Assembly: GCA_013365365.1 (NCBI GenBank)
Contig: JABVXU010000315.1
Span: 1-64,000 of the forward strand
Direction of reading: 5' to 3'
Source of the DNA: Cruorifilaria tuberocauda
Lineage: Eukaryota > Nematoda > Chromadorea > Rhabditida > Onchocercidae
DNA: 64,000 bases
The position numbers and the translations under genes are program-made. The notes under the pieces are model-generated. The model saw nothing but the letters and a program-made list of their open reading frames with translations. It was not told the origin of the DNA and made no database searches. Positions 14,101-28,337 of this stretch are shown here, in pieces; position 1 is the stretch's first letter, and each line of letters opens with the position of its first letter.

Positions 14101-17100
14101 AATCTTGACAAAAGAAAAAATTTAATTAGTGAAAATTAGTCTATAAAAAGATTTTCATTTTAGTGAGGAGATTATGGAGAAAAAGAGTTAATGGATTTAG
14201 ATAAATAAATGACCTGTGAAAGAGGTCATGGAATGGATTTCGTTTCCATCATCATTTTTCTCATTTACTTATTGTTTCTCTTCATGTGAATTACTACTAA
14301 TCTCTCTCTCTCTCACTTTCTGTCTATTAATTACAGTTTTTTTAACTAACTTATTCTAAATTTGAATTAAAGTATTTATTTCTCTATTAACTGATATAGT
14401 ATTTTTGTAATATCGTTATGATTTCTGTAAAAAATGTGAGGAATTAAGCCGGATTATTTTTAATTTTAAAATACGAAAAAGATTAAAATTCAATTAATTT
14501 GTATTATTTACTGAGGAATTTCCAACACTAAATGGTAGATGGATGAATTGTTCTCGCCGATTTGATCCTATTCAGAATATTTTCAGATTTCACAATTTTT
14601 TCACATTGTAAAAATGCATTAAAAAAAGTCATTCTGTAAAAGTATGTTGTGATTTTTTGTTTCATACCTGCAAAACTTTATCAAACTATTACTACCAGAA
14701 CAATTTCAATTTCGTTTAAATGAAATTTTTCAAATTAAAAGACTGAAACTAACATTGATATTGGTAACCAATGATGCACTAAAAAGAAATTTCCGATTGA
14801 AAAATTGTACTTTATTTTCATTTTTCTATTAATTTATTATTAAATGATTGTGATTGGTTAAAAATTTCATAAATTTCATATTAATTTTGAGAATAGGTCC
14901 ATAATGTTTAATAATCTTGAATTGCAAAAAACTCCTACAAGTTTTTTATATTCCTAACAAAATTATTACTTTTTTAAAAGTATTTTTTATTATTACTGTT
15001 ATGGATTAATTACATTGAATTATTACTAACACCAAATATAAAATTTGTGCAAATTATGCAATTTAAGATAGTTCAAGCAATAGATTTAGTTCTTGTTCTT
15101 GATATAATTGGTTAAATTACTTCTCAGTTCACTTCGTTTAACTAATATTCAGCAGTTTAATAATAATCGATTATAATACAATAATGGTATTCTGTAAAAT
15201 ATTAACCAATTAAATCAAATACATTCAATCTACCCTAATGAATTAGTATTTGTATTTGACTTATTAAAGTTAACTGATTTGCTTTATTAGTTTACAAATT
15301 GTACTCAAAAGTATAAGTTATCATTAGGTTGCTTTTTTCTTAATGAGCATTAATTAGATGACAATATAAATTAACCAACAACTGTTTTACATTGTTATTT
15401 ACAAATGGAAGCATTGAATGAAATATTTTCAACGTCCTTTTGATCCGAACTATTTCTCTTTCTTACTTCTGAAATTAAAAATTTCAAATCATTAAAAAAG
15501 CAATAAATAAATATGATCACAATTAACAACAACAACAACAACATAATACTGTGATCACAGTTACAATTACAATAGATTGGTCGAATATACAGTAGAACCA
15601 GTTCTGATGTAATTCTTCTTTTATACGAAATTTACTTACTGCTGTTAATTTCGTTTCCTTTATTTCAATGGTGAACAAATAATACATATCTCCTCATTCA
15701 CTATTTCATTTTTAGCATGCAAATGACTGCTTCATTCTTTCTAACAACTCTTTCTCTCTCTTTCATATAAAGTTGTAAGAACTGGAAAAACAATAACTGC
15801 ATTACTCATAAGTTACTTAATCTAAGCATTAATTTCTATGCATGTGTTTTTGCATCACTTTCTATTGACCAATTATTTTAAAAAATTATGCAAATTTTGT
15901 ATTCAATTTGCAATCAATTCGAAATTTTATGGATAGAAATCTGCAATAATTACTAACTTATAAGTATTAAGTAGAATTCATGTTTGAGTTAACATAAAAT
16001 AGTATTGCATTCTCTTTTATAGCAAGTCTATATATGTTACATTTACTAGTAGCAGTAACAGTACTGAGATACAAATTCAACTCATTTCAATTTAGGTTAT
16101 GCTCGTTCAATGACCTTTTATATTATAGTTTAGAAAGTACATAACAGTGAAGGGATAAGGTAAAAAAGGTTTATGACAAAAACATCAAATAATTTTTTGT
16201 ACAATTGCATTCCGACCCTTTTCGTTTTTTCTAGCAGTAGAAGGACCAAAAGCGCCGATTTGTCGATTGATTCCGATTTCTTTGTCTTTTTTTTTTCTTT
16301 CTTTCTCTTTCTCTCTCTCTCTCTCTTTTATTCGAGATTCTTTTACAAATGAAGAAGCATCGTATTGTATGAAAATATTATGAACGTTTTATATCTAAAT
16401 TCTACATAATTTCTTCCATTCCAGTGATTTTATTCTTGAATAATTTCCATTTCTTCTTCATCTCTCTGTCTCTCTCTCCCTCTCTCTCTCTCTCTTTTAT
16501 TATTCAGGTAGAAAATTTTCAATAGAGTTTAGATTCATTTGATAGAAAGTGAAAAAAGAGGAAATGAAATCGATATGTTGTGATTATCATTGTTTTGTGA
16601 TTGCGTGTAAAGTTTATATTTCAAGAGTGTTTAACATCCATCCTTCATTTTCATATCACTCAATCCAAATTTCAAATTTCAAAAAAGAAATTGAAAATGT
16701 TCTCCTAAGAAAATATCGCTACTGCAAAATACTTTGTCCTATCACAACAATATTAATAAAATTTGCGATAAATTTGATGCCATCAATGGGATCATTCTAT
16801 TTTTATCTATTCTTATAAATTCATTTTCTTTCTATAAATTCAATTCTTGTAATTGGTCAGTTTTTTCTTTTTGGAATAAGTTAAATTTATAAAATTTAAT
16901 AAAATTACATAACATCTATTCATCTTTTTCGTCTTTCATATCGGCTTAATTCAAACTTTATCAATGGCTTATCAGTATTTATTGTATAAAGTTTCCATTG
17001 TTATTTTGTTATAACTTTTATGAAAATAATTATTTCATTCACTCAAAATCAATTTTTCTGTTTTCTTAGATAGCAAAAAGTTTTCGATTGCAAATTCCGT

Positions 17101-20100
17101 TAAATAATTATGTTTTTGAAACAATATAATGAAAAGATATCAATAAAAGAAATGGATATATCGAAAATTTAAACTTAACTTTCAAAAGCTTGAAAATACA
17201 TGATGAAATTTTCAATGTTTTTTATAATAAACTTTTTTTCAAAATAAATACTTTAATATAAACACACATAGGTACACTGTATTGAATTGATAAACATGAT
17301 AGGATGATTTATTATAATTCGTAAACAAGCAAACATAAATTACCAGTGAGAAATCAATCTTACCTTTACTTTTTGTAAGTGCAGTTTTTACAATTTCCCT
17401 CAAATCATTTTTTCAACAAGCAACACAGTAATTTCACTAATTCTATCTGATTCAATTTAAATTCATCATTTTAAAATTAAGCCTTTGGTCAGATAATTAT
17501 TAGGAATTTCGTTGATAAATTGGAAAAATGAATGTTTACTTTATTCTTCATCAGAATATTTTTAGAATCATTTTCAAGGACAGTTGTATTGTAATTAATC
17601 AAAATTAACTTCTAATAGGAGAAGTTATTATATTTTAATATCAAAAATGTACTCTACAAAACAAAAAAAATTTATTTAACAAATTTTCTTTGGAGGAAAA
17701 TATTTTGTTTTTCTTTAGAAATAAATCTTTCAATTTTTAAAAATTCATTTTTTGTTATTAATCGTATTTTGATTTTGAAGCTTCTATTCTAATATTTATT
17801 ATTAAATTATTTCCATTTCCTTTTCAAAGAAAAAAAAACAATACATGATCTAGTAATCAATGTATGAATGATAAATATTTTGTCATTTAATTCCATTTTG
17901 TTCTTTAGGGCGATCAAGCACCTTTAATTTATTAGTTGATTAATTAACAAATTTAGAAACATGCATGAAATAAATTTGAAATTAAATTAAATCAAAACTT
18001 TAATGCATATTAATTGGATCGCTCATTTTAAATCGAATGATGTTATTTTGGTTGCTTTTGAGCGTGAACATTTTTATCAGTGCCAACAACATCGTATGAT
18101 TCATGAAATATTTCATACCTATCACAATCCCTTCTTTTCCTTTCCCTGCCACTGATAGGCGATCACGGCGTCTACGACAATGACGTCTACGATCCTTCTT
18201 CACTTAACCTCGTTAAGTCGTCTTCGTCGTTATCATCGTATTACCGAGCAGAACGAAAGCTTCAATAATGTATTTTATTTGTCCCAACTGAAAAGCGTTA
18301 TGTAAATTATGATTCATTTTGCTTGAAAAATTTTCTCCCCTGCAAATAAACATTTATTCCTTGGTTTGTTGAAGAATAAAATGTAAAATGGATAGAACTT
18401 CTCTTTCTTTTTTCTTCTGCTTGAAATTATTATTTTATTTCAATTTATTCTTAAAAATTTTAAAGTTTGCTTTATCAGAAGCTTTTTGCTTTTGTTGACT
18501 GATAAAATAATCAATTCTTTGCTTATTATCGTTTATTTCTAATTTCAACATTCATGAATTATTTCTATATTTGAGTGATACTTTTAGATACCTCGATAAC
18601 ATTATCATTAATAATTTTATCATTAACTGTTATTATTATTATCATCATTACTGTTACTATTGTTATTACTCATTTATTTTATCCAGTTCTCGTCATCAAT
18701 TCATCCTAATTTATTTGCTACTATTATGAATGAAATAAATTAAATAATCAAAAAAAAATGGTTTTGTTAGTGGTAGTAAAGGTATGGTAACGGTGATAGT
18801 GTTGGCGGTGATGGTGGCGGCGGTATCATCCGGTTCCTTCCCTTCTTCCTACTGAAACACTCAACTTAAATTGAGCTGATATGATGAATATGGCGCAGAA
18901 AATTTTCGTTCTATCAAACAATGCATTTATTCGAGCAAAATTTTAGCATTTCTATCAATTGAAATTATTATGGTATATTTTGATATTAATTTATGAACTA
19001 ATTATTCATTCATCCATGTTTTCTCATTTACTATACTCTTTAATCTTATCAGTTTATCAACTTTTCTTTTCCCTTTTTTATGATAATTCAAGTAATTTTT
19101 GTCCAATTTCCATTCAAATTTCATTTTCAATCTTTAAATCCTTTTTTTCTGCTAAAAAATATTATATCATAATGATATCTCTGTCATGCTTAATTATTTC
19201 ATCAAAATTTGACTAATTTTCGAATTTATCATCGAATTCGTCAAATACAAATGTAACTGAAGCAGCAAATATCAGAGTTATTGTATTAAATTAAATTACT
19301 ATAACATTTTGATACTTTAATCAATATTTATGTTACAAATATTACTGCTATTATTATCATTGATAGCATTATCATCTGATCTGCGGATACCACTACTACC
19401 ATTCCTCGTTGAATACCGTTTTTTGTGGGTATACCATTCCTGTGCTACCACGATCGGTTATAGGAAAGAGGAGAGATTAATATTTCCATCAACTGATACC
19501 ATCTATCACCAAAATGCGTTGGTGTTTCAGTGGAGGTCGTACTTCACCACCTCCGCCACCACAACGAAAATTCTTTAATCCATCAACATCGTCGTTGAAC
19601 ACAACAACTGGATCTTCGTCAAGTTCCAATGAAGTTACATCAAGTGATGAAGATCATCGACGGATTAAGTTTGTCTTCCATTATTCTGAAACACGCAAGC
19701 TTATTAAATGAACTTTATATTGGATTAATTTTTATTAAAATTTGAAGCAATTTCCATAAATTTCTTCTAATTTAGCTAATTACATGCTTTATGAAATAAA
19801 AATATATTTTTCAGAAAAGCGGAAAAGCCGGATTCATGCACAACGAGAACATCAAATCGACCATCACTCGCACCAAAACCAAAAATTGATGATCGAAATA
19901 TTTCAGCTACATTGAATGACGAAAAAGAAAGTCTACGAAGATTGCAGAAATCAACTAGGATGGATAATGGCGGTGATTGTGTGGACAGTGTTGCACGAAG
20001 GCTTCAGAAAATTGGTTTGTTAAATATTTACCAGTAAATGGATATCTGAAAACTCTCTCTATGATTACACAATTTACACAGAAATGAAATAATCATTTCA

Positions 20101-23100
20101 GAATAATTAAATGAAAACATTAATTATTCTGCATAAAAACTGTAGAATTATTCGAAAGTTAGATAAATTATGAATTGAAATGGTGCGACATTTGATTAGA
20201 TCATAAATTATCTCCCACTGAGATATTCTCAACAGATAAAATGATATCATGTCATCACTGTTAGCTTCCTTGAATTTAAATATTTTCAAATAAAAGAATT
20301 CGTTTTTCAGGAACAACCTCAGTGGATGATTCATTATCAAAACTCACCCCCTTGGGCAAAAATTTTGCTTCAAAAGGACATGGACTTCACTGGTCAACTC
20401 ATTTGAATTCAGGTGCAACTAGTACTACCGGAATGCATAATAATAATTCGTTTAATGAATCTGAACCGGATAGTGTTGTTGTTAATTTAACCACCATTCC
20501 ACGCGATGAACTTAGTTCTTCATCACCTTCCTCTTCCGGAATCGTTGCCGATATGAACGATTCTAATGGTGAAAGTAATCAGGTTATTTAATTTCCTTTT
20601 CTCTTTCTTCTATAAATTACAATCATATCTGATTACATCTTCAATTGATAATTAAATAATTCACGCAACTAATTCTAAATTTCACAAACAAAGAATTAAA
20701 AAATCCTTTGATTTCGATGAAATCAATCTTAATTAATCATTCTTCAATCAAAATTTGGTGAAAAGTTTATTTTCATATAAGGAACTTTTCAGAGAACATC
20801 AGCAACATCATCATTATCATCATGCGAACCAACAACGGATCTAACTGAATCAAATTTTGATGCTTCACGTATGGGAAAAACATGTCGATCACGGTTGGAT
20901 GATTCATTACCCTTAGCACAAGATCATCGAGGACAACGAGTACAAACAGGTCATTTTAATGGTATCGAAAGTGCAATCGGAACAGTTCAACGTTCTCAAT
21001 TTGAACGAATTCGTGAACCTTGTGGCTTAATGATGACAGCATTGGAAGAGAAAAATGAGCCAAATAACAGATCTATTTTGCAAAGTGTTAGGATTAACAG
21101 TTCCAATACCATCACATTTCCCAGTGATACGGGAGCTACCGGTGGTGCAGAACAGAGATTTAATCCTTCTCTCACTTTCAACAATCAACGAGGTTTTGTG
21201 CAGCACTCTAACAGGTGAATTATCATCTAAACCAATTTAATTCTTTGTTTCTTCCTTATATTTTCTTCATTTATTTTAAATTTAAAGTTAAAGTTTAAAC
21301 CAGATAATTTAAAATACAATTCGTTTATCCACGAGTCACTACTTTATTCACAAGAAAAAGTTTAGTGAATAGTAATATAGTATATTACAGATAAGTAAGT
21401 TGTTTGTTTGAATGTTTGAATTGAGTAAAGTAACACTGCGGAAAAAATTTGATGTGTAAATTGGTGATATAGCGAAAGTATTTGAAGTTCTGGAATTTGT
21501 AAGTTAATATGTATGCTACTTTAGGAGTTCATCAATACCGCCTGAAGGTGTGCAAGAAAGCAAGTACCTGCCGGAAGATCGTTTCAAGCACAGCGAAAGT
21601 ATTGCTCCTCAAGTAATAAATCAGCGCTATTCGCTCGACAGGTAAACAAATCTTGTGTCTTTCCTTATAAATGAAGCTTATAACTTCCTGAAGATTCGAA
21701 TTCTGTCACTAATGATAAAAGTTTGTATATTTAAGCTAAAAGGCAAATTACTTTCAACAAGAGGACACGAAGGGTCAGGAAGGTCAAAAAGCATAAAAAT
21801 TGTACTCATCTCACCTCTCATTCTCAACTAAATATTCTCAATAAAAATTTTGTCAATAAAAACCAATTGGATATTATGAAAGCATTCAGTCCAACGCAGA
21901 AAATTTAAAATTAGTGCTATGAGAATTTTCAATTTTGAAATGGAAGATATGATTGAAAAGACAAATGAGATAAACCAATTGATATCAAAAGAAAGAAAAA
22001 TTAAGTTCAAACAAATTTTTATTTTTGCTGAAGATCGTTTCATGTTAATTTAAATATTTAAAAGAGCATAACCTGGGTAATGCAAATTTGGATGACAAAA
22101 AAATGATAATTAATAGGTTGATGAACAATGAATTTCTCTCTTTTGTTGTACGAACGAATTTTTCTTTAAACTAATCATATCAAAATTTACTACCGTAAAT
22201 TTTTGTTTCTTTAAAAAAGAAAAGGTATAAATTGAAATTTTGAATTAAAGATGGTAAATTCTAGAAGATATTTAGAGTGAAAGAAAGAATTCTTTTCCTG
22301 GAGAAAAATTCTCTTAAAACGATTTTATGATAATGGAAATATTTTTTAGTGGTGGAAGCAGTCCAACTACTGATGAAAATATTAAAAAGCAAGCAATTTG
22401 TTCGAAACTTGTTGAACATTATCGACGTATCGAAAATAGTGTCGAAAAATTAGATAAAGTTATTATTATTATTTTTTTTTTGTCATTTCTATGAGCTCTT
22501 GAAAGTTTCAAATAAAAAAAATTGAGAATGATAGATAACTATTCCTTGAAAAACTGAAAATTCATGAAACTTTTCTTAAATGTTTATTAGTGATACCAGA
22601 ATATGGTATGTGGTGGATAAAAAAGTAAAGCAAAGGAATTGCAATAAATTATGTCAATTGCAATTTAATTCTTGAAAGAAATTTAGAATTGTTTTATTTT
22701 ATTTGTTGCTAAATGACAGTTAGTCTTAATGTTGTGACGGAACTTTTCCGCAATACTTATAAAAATCATTGGGAAAATGTTAATTTAATAAAGTTTGGAA
22801 ACAATTAATTAATTGATTGGCAGTGTACGGCAGCACGCGCATGGCGACAACCGCATATTCTGCAACAGCATATCTTTGATATCAAAGAATATGTGGGAAT
22901 GATAACGAGTTCGATGAATGGTTTTCTGGATGCTGCATGCCGTATTGCTATCGATATTATCAATCCGAAAAGCGAAGGTACAATATTTCATATATTTCAG
23001 TTAAAAAAAATTTTTAGGATTGTTTTATTTTATCTGTTTTCCAAGCAACATTAGTCCATCTGAAATGCTCATAAAATTCTCCGCAAGTGTTCAATTTAGT

Positions 23101-26100
23101 AAACTTTGAATAAACTTTGCATAAATTATTATCATTTTATAGGTTCAAGATTTTTTATTTAAAATGGATCAAAATTTGAATTATTTTATTTAAGAATTGA
23201 AAATTTCATTTTCTAAATTTAATAATCATAGCTTATTTATTTCCTGTCTGAAATCCTTAATTGTTAAGACATCGTTACTAATGCACTTATTTCGATTAAT
23301 TAACGAGATATAATATCTGTAGAGTCAAAGGTTATATGGCTAAACTTCATGTTTTAATAATCTGATTTATTTGATGTTCTTTGATTGCTTTATTTTCTTA
23401 ATTAATTTTTTTATCTTGATTACCAACTGATCATTATTTTATAACAATAAATAGGATATTTTCGTAAAAAAAACTTCAATGATAAGTATCATACTCATAT
23501 AAATTGAGCGGGCCGATCGATCTTTTCTTTTATTGTAATTATAAAATTATAAAATATTTAAAAATTTTCCTTTCACTAAGAATTCCGAATAAAACAAATT
23601 TCAAAACTGTTTAATTTTTAGAATTGAAACAGTTACTAGTACCATTAAAAAGCTCAAGTGCCATCATAACCGAACTGAAACAAAATTTGGATAGAACCGG
23701 TTGGACACTTAGCGCATTATCACGACCACGTAATATCTATGGGATAACATCGGGAAGTGATGCGTTAGATCAATTCCTTGCTATCGTCAAACAAGTATAT
23801 TTTAGTGATATATTTTGAAGATTTTGAGACTTACAATAAATAATCGGAATGAGCAAATTATTTGCTTATAATTTAATTTGTTTCCGTTCTTTAGACTAAT
23901 TAATATATTTAAGAAAAACTGCAGATGCTTTTCCGAATTTTATTTTTTTCGGATATCTTAATATATCGAAACTCAAACTTTGATTTCATAAACTTAAAAT
24001 TTAAGCTGCCAATCGATTGTTGTAAACTGATACAATGGGCACTACTGGTGGTACCATCGTCGGGTGTTCGTTTCTTAACTAATGGTTTGAAAGATTCAGT
24101 GAGCTCTGATAACATCATCACAAGCGTTTATCATTCGCATGATGATCCCTTATTGAGGTAAGATAAATTTTGCATGCTTTTTGTTCTTTTGTTATTTCAT
24201 TATATTCCAATTTATTCTTTATTAATGAATCATTTTTTTACCAAATTTCTTTTACTTTTAATTATTTTTTTCGTATTGCTATTTCATTTTCCTTAGTTCA
24301 ACGTATTCAGTAAGCCAAGTATTGCCAATAAATATGTAGGATTTTTTTTTGGACCTTTCGAGAATTCTATTTTTCGTCGAAGTTGGAGATAGAAAGATTA
24401 AAATTGTGCCAGGATGTGTGAAACAAATTGTCGAACATCGATTGGAACGGATTCGAAGAGGCAATCAGCAACGTCAGTAACTTCTACAATGACAATTTCA
24501 AGTTTGAATGATGCACAAACACCACAGTCAATTTTGGCTTCTCGTACAGTTCTTGGCCCATCAACCGGTAAACAAAACCGTGTAACCTTTGCGGATGACT
24601 TACCCACTTCACGTCGATTGTCGGATTCAGTTCTGGAAACACATGTTCTCGAAGAAGATGATTTAGAATCAGTGATCAGCGATCGTGATAGTGTCTACCA
24701 GGTCTTCATATTTCTTTCGTTTTCTTGACTCATCTAAAAATCATATATAAATTAAATGATATTTCTGACATTTAAAAGTTATAATTTTGAATTTCTTTTA
24801 TTGCCATCATTACTTATATATTAGTCATTCAACTTTATGTTTGAAAGGTTTTTTGTTTACTTATTACTACCTCTCATCATTACTCTTGAGGTATGAATGG
24901 TAATAGAAAAGTTTGAAAGAAAGAAGTAACATTATGATAAAATGCAGCTAAACAATAAAATATTCCACACTTACTTTTAAATTTAGAAACTTTTCCATTT
25001 AAAATCATTTTTGATATTGATTTTTAAATTAATGTGTTTATTTCGCGATTTTCCAATTTAAGGATTCAACAGTTGAAGGTGAGGATGCTGCCGTAAGTCG
25101 TAGAATGAGATCGATAACGAATTTACAACCGTTGTCACAATTGAATGTCGAGGTATATTTTTATATTACTCTTTCATTCTTTGAGAGAAATTTTCAGGTT
25201 AAGATTCTTCCTCATCGATGATAATTTTTGTCAATTGCAAGACTTGTTAATTCCGAAGAATTAATCAGAAATGAAAATCTCTTTATTGTTATTAAATTTT
25301 CATTACACTTTTATTCAACTGTTATTCTTATTTTACTTGAATTTTTTCATTTCATTGATATGAATTTATTTTATCTTTCAATTATCTTTGAATTACAACT
25401 TATCGAACAGATGCTAGTTGACAAGAGAAAGGATAACCGAAATGATAATAAAATAATTGATAGCAGTCGTTCCAGATAAATGAGAAATCAATTGCTTGAA
25501 TCTACTGGAAAATATGAATAAGATTTTAGTTTACTTTGAATATTGATTCATAATACTCTAATCAAATTCATTTTCTTCAACATTCATCTTGCTTTAAACA
25601 GAATGATATCTTAGGTGATAAAATCGTTGTCCGATGATGACAGACAATTAATTGAATTTTATTCGCCACAATTGGATGCACACACTGAATTCCTTTCGAA
25701 GGCAATTGAAGAGTTCTTGACTGTTATTGAAGAACAAATGCCACCACATGAATTTGTTCAGAAAGGAAAACTGGTAAATTATTTCGAGCCTACCATTTAT
25801 CATTTATCAATCATAATGGTTATAGAGCTTTGTATTTTTTATTTCTTACTAGTTGTTTCAAAATTTTTCATCTGAAAAATTGAATGTCCTTGATATGAAT
25901 ATTTTGATGCGTAAAATAATATTCCTTCATCAAATTCATTAATATTAAAGATAATTTAATAAATCTGCATGATTATTTGAGTAGAAAATGAATGAATGAA
26001 AATTTTTAAATAAATTTTAAATTCAAGAACTAAGCAACAAATGCAAAATCGTTTGCAGGATAAGCAAGAGTTATGTGAAAGCTTCTTAATTGGTTTTACA

Positions 26101-26621
26101 AAACATTTTGCTTTTGAATGGAATTTTTAAATCATCAAGCTCTTATTTTATTATTCAAGCATTTAAGTAGTAGTAATAGTAAAATTTACAGATAATACTC
26201 ACTGCGCATAAATTAATTTACATGGCTGATACAATCGCTGAATGTATTTCTTCCGGTGATGTTAGCAAAGAAGTGAAACACGCAGCTGATCGATTGCTTG
26301 ATGTATTGAAAACGTGTGTTCAAGCTACCAAACATGCTGCTGACGAGGTTTCTATAATATTCTGGAAATTCAAATCATTTTCCATATTCGTTTTTCACAA
26401 AAGCTAAGTTATTATCTTTGTTATCTTAACGAGAGTAGGAGATGGCTTCGTTCATGAATCTAAAATATTAATTGATTTATTGTGATATCAAAATTATAAT
26501 GATCATATTTCAGTATCTATCAGTATCAGCTGTACAATCAATGGCTAATTGTGTTGTGACAGTATCACGTGCCGCATATGATTTAAAATTGCTTGTGAAG
26601 CAGTGTTGTAGCAATGCTTAG
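2130..26621 (+). CDS. Cas-family adaptor protein (p130Cas/BCAR1/NEDD9-like)
   Basis: Predicted scaffold of integrin and focal-adhesion signalling, 1081 residues. Coding exons: 2130-2171, 2637-2736, 5688-5815, 8647-8815, 9263-9399, 10137-10267, 19531-19668, 19815-20014, 20311-20582, 20793-21214, 21525-21641, 22350-22458, 22824-22977, 23622-23794, 24006-24157, 24413-24701, 25063-25152, 25615-25773, 26192-26347, 26514-26621; all phases agree. Residues about 16-78 form an SH3 domain with AIYDN, WW and GIVPANRL, closest to Cas SH3 domains. Residues about 80-618 are Ser/Thr-rich and low complexity, with a PPPPPQRK stretch. Residues about 619-815 resemble the Cas four-helix bundle. Residues about 942-1081 match the FAT-like C-terminus, including LTAHKLIYMADT and FYSPQLDAH. 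The start was chosen because the 14-codon first exon joins in phase. No tyrosine lies in a YxxP motif, although vertebrate Cas has many. In the family, the SH3 domain binds FAK-type kinases. The ends are firm; the disordered-region exons are less certain. Confidence 0.85.
10268..19530. other. 9.3-kb intron of the Cas-like gene
   Basis: A phase-2 intron runs between the exon ending at 10267 and the exon starting at 19531. Most of it is AT-rich with CT microsatellites near 16291-16330 and 16461-16497. I found no conserved exon on either strand. The last 0.8 kb is more mixed in composition, with a G-rich patch near 18771-18830, and contains an ATG at 19514 in frame with the next exon. This could mark an internal promoter. 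Confidence 0.6.
16291..16330 (+). repeat. CT-rich simple sequence
   Basis: A T/C-rich tract ending in CT dinucleotides inside the large intron. A similar tract lies at about 16461-16497. Neither is coding. Confidence 0.8.
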
Positions 26622-28337
26622 CTGATTGATAAACATTACTGTTCACAATCATTTTTTCTTGGGAGCTTGACGTAGTATATCCTCAAATTTTACCCTTCCA
26701 AATTTTTTTGACGTATTGTCTCAAATATTCGTTAATCTTAACCATTCTGATTTCTGCCTTGATGTAATTGAAACATTATTAGAGTTACTCAGAGATCTGA
26801 ACGATTGGGAATGTGATACATTAATGAAACTAAGATATGAAACGTCTTTGTTAAAATATATATCTTGTGCAATTGTTTAATTCTTATGTTTACATTTATT
26901 TTAAGGGATTTGGTGACACTTTTCCGAAAGATTTACTTGGTTAAAGATTACTTTATTTGATAACTGCTCCATTAAGCTTGTTTAGCGTATGTTTATATGG
27001 AATTTTAGAAAGTGAAGTTGAGCAAATGGCTCTCAACAAAATAATACAAGCTCATTACTACTTAGTAATTTTCATCCGTAATAGTTACTGCAGCAATAGT
27101 TGTTCATATTGTAACAGTTATTTCGTTTTACGAAATTATTTGTTCATTTATGATAATGGAATTTCACATTAACAATATTTGTTGCACATTTGTACATTTT
27201 TCACAATTTTTTATTCGAATTTTCCCTACTACGTGCAACATGCAAAATGCTTCACTTATACATTATTTAAAAATTTTCCAGCCAGTTCATTTCATTCGGG
27301 CCATTTTTTATCACTTCTCAAATGTAAAATAATTTGATAATCGGACACACCTCAGAACAGTTGGAAGAAAAGAACCTTTGATTTTTATATGAATGATGTG
27401 ACGAACGAAATGTAACTACTGCGATTTCAAATGCAAAACCCAGATTGCCAACCTATAAGATTCACTTAATGTTGAAAATATTAAATTTTTACTGCTTGGT
27501 TTATACCGCCTAGGTATTATACAGTTAAAATAGAATTATTCACTCATGCATTACAGAAAACTCATAAATAATGATATGCTTTATATGAAAAGTCACAGTA
27601 TAATTTTTAAAAAGCAAAACTGTTCCTCAACTTGTATCCATCTCATTTGTTCTCTTCGATTCATGCAAACTACGGCATAATATAGTCTTAAGCGCAAGAT
27701 AAATGAGTACGATTTTGAAGCCACATCTACAAATTGCATGACGTCCATAATAACCAAAATAATTAAAATGAAGCCTCAATAAGTGAAGTAATAACATAAT
27801 CCTTAACTTCCAATTTAACATGAAAATTTCTACGAGTAACCAAATACTCATATTGCGATGTAAGCATTTCATAGAACAGGATTAACTTTTAATTGCTTTC
27901 GTCTTCACTGTAGTAATGAAAACATGAAAATTTCAATTCGGAAATGCTATGGAGGATGCCTATCAAAATCAAACTTAATCGAGTTAAGATTTATGAGGGG
28001 TCAAAAGTAATTATTATTTAACAGAAAATTTGTTGCTTACACAATATATTAGAGAAACAAATTCTAATACTGTTCTGGCAAAGTGTATCTTTTATCTCGC
28101 TTTTAGTTCACATACTTATACAATCATTATTATCCAAATACAATCCATTTCGATGAAGATGATCCGATAAGCATAATAAACTAATAATTTTAACCATTCT
28201 ATTTAGAATGCTCGTTCAATTTTTGATCGATCCATGTTCAACAGTTAGTTATAGTTATACACAAAAACATAACCTATGAAGAAAATGTAAAGAAAAATAA
28301 GTGAGATGACTGGAATAGCTATATAAAGATTTAGAAT
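26622..28337. other. Intergenic region between convergent genes
   Basis: Lies between the stop codons of the plus-strand Cas-like gene and the minus-strand AAGAB gene. It presumably contains both 3' UTRs. I found no open frame with a recognisable product and no strong AATAAA signal close to either stop. Small frames in both directions look like chance in AT-rich DNA. Confidence 0.6.

Noticed and set aside
19330..19578. 82-codon plus-strand frame with a leucine-rich start
   Set aside because: It overlaps the proven Cas exon in a different frame, so it is not a usable alternative start. The ATG at 19514 is in the right frame instead.
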